In this document: positions 59,422 to 64,000 of the stretch, one piece after another
Layout: every line of letters starts with the position of its first letter
How positions within the stretch are numbered: position 1 is the first letter of the stretch
Assembly (NCBI RefSeq): GCF_000004075.3
Contig: NC_026655.2
Span: forward strand, 21,995,489-22,059,488
Length of the DNA stretch: 64,000 bases
Reading direction: 5' to 3'
Origin: Cucumis sativus
Taxonomy: Eukaryota; Streptophyta; Magnoliopsida; Cucurbitales; Cucurbitaceae
Notes under the pieces: model-generated
What the model was told of the DNA's origin: nothing
Seen by the model: the letters and a program-made list of their open reading frames with translations, nothing else
The model's database searches: none
Translations under genes and position numbers: made by a program

Positions 59422-62400
59422 ATGTCATCGGTAGAGTTTTTAAGTCCGGTAATTCGAACCAAGTTTCATCTCGATTCGAATTGTAATCTTCGTTGTTGGA
59501 ATGGATTGGGTTTTTTTCGTTGTAAATCGAGGGTATATCACCAGAATTCAAACCGTTTTGTTCCGAATTTGGTGCCCTTTCCCTCTGTAAAGTTGTATAG
59601 ATTAGCGTCTTCCAAAAATTCTGACAGACTTAATCTTTGGGGAGGTTTAGCGGGAAATTTCGGGTCCAGGAATGTCAAGATATGTGCAAATGGTAGGGAT
59701 AGTGATTCTACAGGTGGTTCAGGGGAGAAGAGTGAAGCTAAACCAAATGAAACTCAGGGAGTGAGTAAGAACACAACGAATTCTGGTTCTTCGTCGAACA
59801 GGAAGAGGGAGAAGCAGGGAAAAGGAGGAGGTTGGTGGTGGTCTAAAGGTGGAAAATGGCGGTGGCAGCCTATAGTTCAAGCCCAAGAGATTGGAATTTT
59901 GCTTCTACAACTAGGGATTGTAATTTTTGTTATGCGGTTGCTTCGTCCCGGGATTCCATTACCAGGGTCCGAGCCAAGAACACCGACAACATTCGTAAGC
60001 GTCCCTTATAGTGACTTCTTAAGCAAGATTAACAGTAATAACGTGCAGAAGGTGGAAGTTGATGGGGTGCACATCATGTTTAAGTTGAAGTCTGAGCCAG
60101 GGACTCAGGAAAGTGAAATCATTAGTGGAAGCAAGCTGCAGGAATCAGATTCATTGATAAGAAGTGTCAATCCGACTAAAAGAATAGTTTATACAACTAC
60201 GAGGCCAAGTGATATTAAAACTCCTTATGATAAGATGCTTGAAAATGCAGTGGAATTCGGGTCGCCAGATAAGCGGTCGAATGGATTCTTGAACTCTGCA
60301 TTGGTGAGTTTCAATTGTTTTGTTTTACTACTAACTATTTTTCTATAACTAAATGGGCATTAATCTTATGTTCTATGTATCTGATATTGTTAAAAAGAAT
60401 GACCAAATTCTAGTTTTGATTAAGATTGGAGTGGTGATTATTTTGCTACTACAAGAGTAAGTGGATTCAGTGGCATCTAAATGTCTGTCGGAGCTCATGT
60501 AACTTAAATGATAACTTTAATACAATACACACCATAATTGTATGTGTAATGAAATGCTCGTTCTTACAATGTCATATCTGAATAAAGGAATGTGAACAAT
60601 GGAAAACAAGAATTGAACTGTAACATTGATTTTTTTTACGTCTCTTGTGTGCTTGAACTGTCCCATTTATTTCAAAGCTGTAAAGTTGCAACATATATAC
60701 TTGTTTCGTGATTTCCAGATAGCTTTGTTCTATGTTGCTGTGCTTGCTGGGCTTCTCCACCGGTTTCCTGTTACCTTTTCACAGGTATGAGATGGGAAAC
60801 TTTTTTTTTTTGTTGCACCTTCCAGATTGTACTCTCTTTATTCTGATCGGACTCCTGCTTGTATCTAGCATACAGCTGGTCAGATTAGGAACCGTAAGTC
60901 TGGGGGTGCTGGTGGAGCAAAAGTCTCTGAACAAGGTGAATCGATTACTTTTGCTGATGTGGCTGGTGTTGATGAGGCTAAAGAGGAGCTAGAAGAAATC
61001 GTGGTATGTTAGACATGGATTTAGTTCTTTCTTATCCCAGTTATTTTGTTAGTTATGTCGATAGTCTTTTTGAAGTTCTCTCATTTATTTGAGAAATGGT
61101 TTTTATGAGGTAATAATGTGCTATAAATATACTTCACAGGAATTTTTAAGGAATCCTGATAGGTATATTCGACTTGGTGCTCGGCCTCCTCGAGGTGTCC
61201 TCCTGGTGAGTTTTAATGAAAGAGCAGTCATGACTATTAGCGTTAATTTGTCAGAAGTGCGTGTATTCATAATCCACTTTTAAAATATAATTCCAGAGTT
61301 TATTCTTATTCTTTAAAATGGAAATTGTTATTTTATAAGTTATTAACCATTGGCTGGTCCAATGATCTAAACTCAGTGCAACCCACAAATCCATAACTCT
61401 TAGGCATGGGTTTAAATTATATAGGCAACCTAATTAGAACATCAAATATCTTACAAATTGTTTGTTGGAGACTTGAGAGTTGTGGTTATCTCTTGAGATT
61501 GGTGACATTGGTCTATATGGGTGTAAACTATGCTAGCTTGCTTAGGACTTCAAAATTATTAAAGAATTGAATAATCAAGTTGTTTAGTTAATGTGCTAAT
61601 AAAACATCACAGCATCTCATGCTCGTTTGATAATAAAACTTGTAAGGTTGAGGTTTTTGTGAAGTCTTACTGTGGAACTTTGAAGTGATTTTTGGGTCAC
61701 TGATCTATTGTGCTTTTAGCGCTTTCTGCTGTCAAATTTTGTGAAGGTTTGGGTTTAACAAACAGTGATACCATTTAACCTCATCTTTTCTTTCACAAAT
61801 TGGTCATAGAAATCAAAGTTATTGTTAAGTCCTCTATACACTTCTCTATTTGGCCTTCTTCTCCTATCAATATGACACTCCGAGTCCCATTTGAATAGAA
61901 TGTTATGCTAGTTAGGCTAGGTGTCACCGTCTACTCGTTTCTACACGAGTATATTTCAGCTTATATCATGTTCTTTCGTATACTTGGAAACAATTATATG
62001 GGCCATAGATGATGCAAACTGGTACAACCACCCTTGCTGGTGGACTGGTTTCTTATATTACTTTTATTTTATTTATTTATTTTTTCATTGTATCAGGTGG
62101 GTCTACCGGGGACAGGTAAGACTCTTTTAGCGAAGGCAGTCGCTGGGGAAGCTGAAGTACCCTTTATAAGTTGTTCTGCTAGTGAATTTGTAGAACTATA
62201 TGTTGGCATGGGTGCCTCCCGTGTGAGGGATCTCTTTGCACGGGCAAAGAAAGAGGCACCATCAATTATCTTTATTGACGAGGTTAGGACACAGTGATGG
62301 CGGCTATTGAAAACTTAGTGCAATCTTTAAAATTCTTATGGTTGAACCCCCACCTTTTTGTAGATCGATGCTGTAGCTAAAAGTCGTGATGGTAAATTCC

Positions 62401-63488
62401 GTATTGTCAGCAATGACGAGAGGGAGCAGACCTTGAATCAGTTGCTTACTGTAGGTTTCTATGCGTGAGTCTTCAGCTTCCAAAATATATTACGTTAGCC
62501 AATTAGAAATAAGCTCAATGAGTTTTAAATTCTTCTGCAGGAGATGGATGGGTTTGACAGCAACTCTGCTGTCATTGTTCTTGGTGCTACCAATCGATCA
62601 GATGTCTTAGACCCTGCTCTTCGCCGACCTGGAAGATTTGACCGTGTTGTTATGGTTTGTGACCTGTATTATGGTTCTGTACTTGTCCAAGTTGAATGAT
62701 GATAAAGTTAATCTCACCTTTGTTTTGCTTTTTTCTTTTTCTTCCCCTTTGTACTCTATTTGTTTAACATTCTAGGTGGAAACACCCGACAGAACTGGAA
62801 GGGAATCAATTTTAAACGTACATGTTACCAAGAAAGAGCTTCCCCTTGCGGATGATGTCAACCTCAGTGATATTGCTTCTATGACCACAGGATTTACAGG
62901 GTATTTTTGAATCCCCTTTCTATCAATCTTAGTTGATCTAATGCAATGATTTAAATCGGATTGAAACTTATACGTACTGCAGGGCAGATCTTGCAAACCT
63001 GGTTAATGAAGCTGCTCTCTTAGCTGGAAGACAGAACAAAATTGTGGTAGAAAGAGATGATTTTATTCAAGCAGTGGAGAGATCAATAGCTGTAAATCTC
63101 TCACCCTCTTACACACACACTATGTACGCATGGATGTCTCAAAACATTCTTTTTCAAGGGATAAGCCAGTGTCCTAGATAACAGTTGATTCTCCATTTTA
63201 TAGATGTACGACAGTATGCAATAATATCTGTCTGATATAAAATATATCAGACAGATATTAGGGGAGGGGTGCTCTAGAATGAAAGCGATGTGTGCCTTGT
63301 ATGCGAATGGATGAAATTATTGTTATTATTTTTTAGTAATTAAAGGAAATTGTTTGCTGCAGGGCATAGAGAAGAAGACTGCCAAATTGCAAGGAAGCGA
63401 GAAGACTGTAGTTGCACGACATGAGGTTGGTCATGCAGTTGTTGGCACAGCTGTTGCAAATCTTCTACCTGGACAGCCACGTGTAGAG
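59422..63488 (+). CDS. FTSH7: Chloroplast FtsH protease, FTSH7/FTSH9 type, 3' end outside window
   Basis: ATP-dependent membrane zinc protease of the plastid. Ten exons are visible: 59422-60303, 60719-60784, 60869-61003, 61140-61205, 62097-62282, 62364-62450, 62541-62654, 62776-62900, 62983-63091 and 63363-63488. All phases agree (1896 nt, 632 codons). Exon 1 gives a Ser/Arg/Asn-rich transit peptide, a Gly/Trp/Lys-rich stretch ([18 protein letters not shown]) and a first membrane helix ([18 protein letters not shown]). The second helix is [21 protein letters not shown] motifs: [18 protein letters not shown], Walker A GLPGTGKT, Walker B SIIFIDEIDA and second region of homology [20 protein letters not shown]. 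The protease motif HEVGH lies in the last visible exon. The exon carrying the third zinc ligand Asp is past the window. Assignment to FTSH7/9 rather than FTSH1/2/5/8 rests on the long N-terminus and [12 protein letters not shown] region; FTSH7 and FTSH9 cannot be separated here. Confidence 0.94.
61206..62096. other. FtsH intron 4 (891 bp)
   Basis: GTGAGT donor and TATCAG acceptor, with a T-rich tract before the acceptor. No repeat was recognised. Confidence 0.75.
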
Positions 63489-64000
63489 GTAGCAATAGAA
63501 TTGTTCTGGTGCCATAAGAATTTGAACCTAATGGATTCAGAGTCAGATAGTGTCTATTTAAAAGGACTTGTCATGTCACAGACATCCATTCGTCTCATTT
63601 GACTATGTTTGGGAACAGTTGGATTATCTTTTAGCCATTTGATATGAAATAGTTTGATTAATAACCATAATAATTTAAATTTTCATTTTGATTTGATTTA
63701 GAAGCAATATGGTTAAGAAAGATGATTTAATTATTTATTGTTATGTGTTTGTTTTCAACTCAGTCATCCATTCTGGTTCTGACATTCTCCTGTTGGTTAC
63801 AGACATATAGTTCTGTTTTGTTATTAGGGATTTAGGATCATTTGAGTAGTTTAGCTTGTCTAGTCTATGAATCAGAATAAGCTATCAGTCTAATTTTTTC
63901 ATATAACCTATTGAGTGTGATTGGTCTAATTATTTGAGGATATATTTCTTTTAATACAGTAGCAAGTACTATTGGTCACTTTAATAAGTTCAATAATTTT
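63489..64000. other. FtsH intron 10, running off the window
   Basis: It starts GTAGCA after codon GAG. No following exon (expected to begin with a KLSILPR-like block) is found before the end. No insertion was recognised. Confidence 0.75.

Overview
This is a stretch of plant nuclear genome. The evidence is split genes with GT-AG introns, AT-rich intergenic DNA, plant-only families (laccase, a chloroplast FtsH, a CPP1-type J-like chloroplast protein) and plant Ty1/copia, TRIM and SINE relics. The coding style and repeat families fit a eudicot, and I suspect a cucurbit, but that is inference from remembered sequence style and not proof.

Layout. (1) 1-8225, + strand: the 3' half of a nuclear MTR4/HEN2-type RNA helicase. 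Its first visible intron (5.3 kb) is a transposon graveyard: a decayed copia element split by a solo LTR, and a copia reverse-transcriptase fragment split by a complete 281-bp TRIM-like element with its own target-site duplication. (2) 10653-11407, - strand: a small three-exon gene resembling Arabidopsis MEE59. (3) 16126-17518, + strand: a papain-like cysteine protease broken at the exon 1/intron 1 boundary, where a 50-bp unit carrying the splice donor is triplicated. (4) 19878-26041, + strand: an intact six-exon laccase of the lignin-type clade. (5) 27136-39910, - strand: two intact tandem nine-exon GH3 beta-glucosidases (611 and 609 aa) without signal peptides. (6) 41637-48253, - strand: a ten-exon CPP1/CDF1-like chloroplast protein. 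(7) 49855-56089, - strand: a 1290-aa plant-specific membrane protein of unknown function with a seven-copy 23-residue repeat. (8) 59422 to beyond the right edge, + strand: FTSH7/FTSH9-type chloroplast AAA protease, cut off after the zinc-binding exon.

The genes do not form one pathway. Laccase and GH3 enzymes both concern cell walls or glucosides, and CPP1 and FtsH both act in chloroplasts, but this looks like ordinary gene order. As I recall, the Arabidopsis GH3 cluster At3g47000-At3g47050 lies next to FTSH7 (At3g47060), so the GH3-to-FtsH neighbourhood may be old microsynteny. All exon boundaries given were read by eye from splice signals, reading phase and family motifs. For every complete gene and for the visible HEN2 exons, the summed exon lengths are divisible by three.

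I see no rRNA, no intact tRNA, no CRISPR array and no viral gene. Most intergenic DNA is AT-rich, with short interspersed repeats and no supportable gene.
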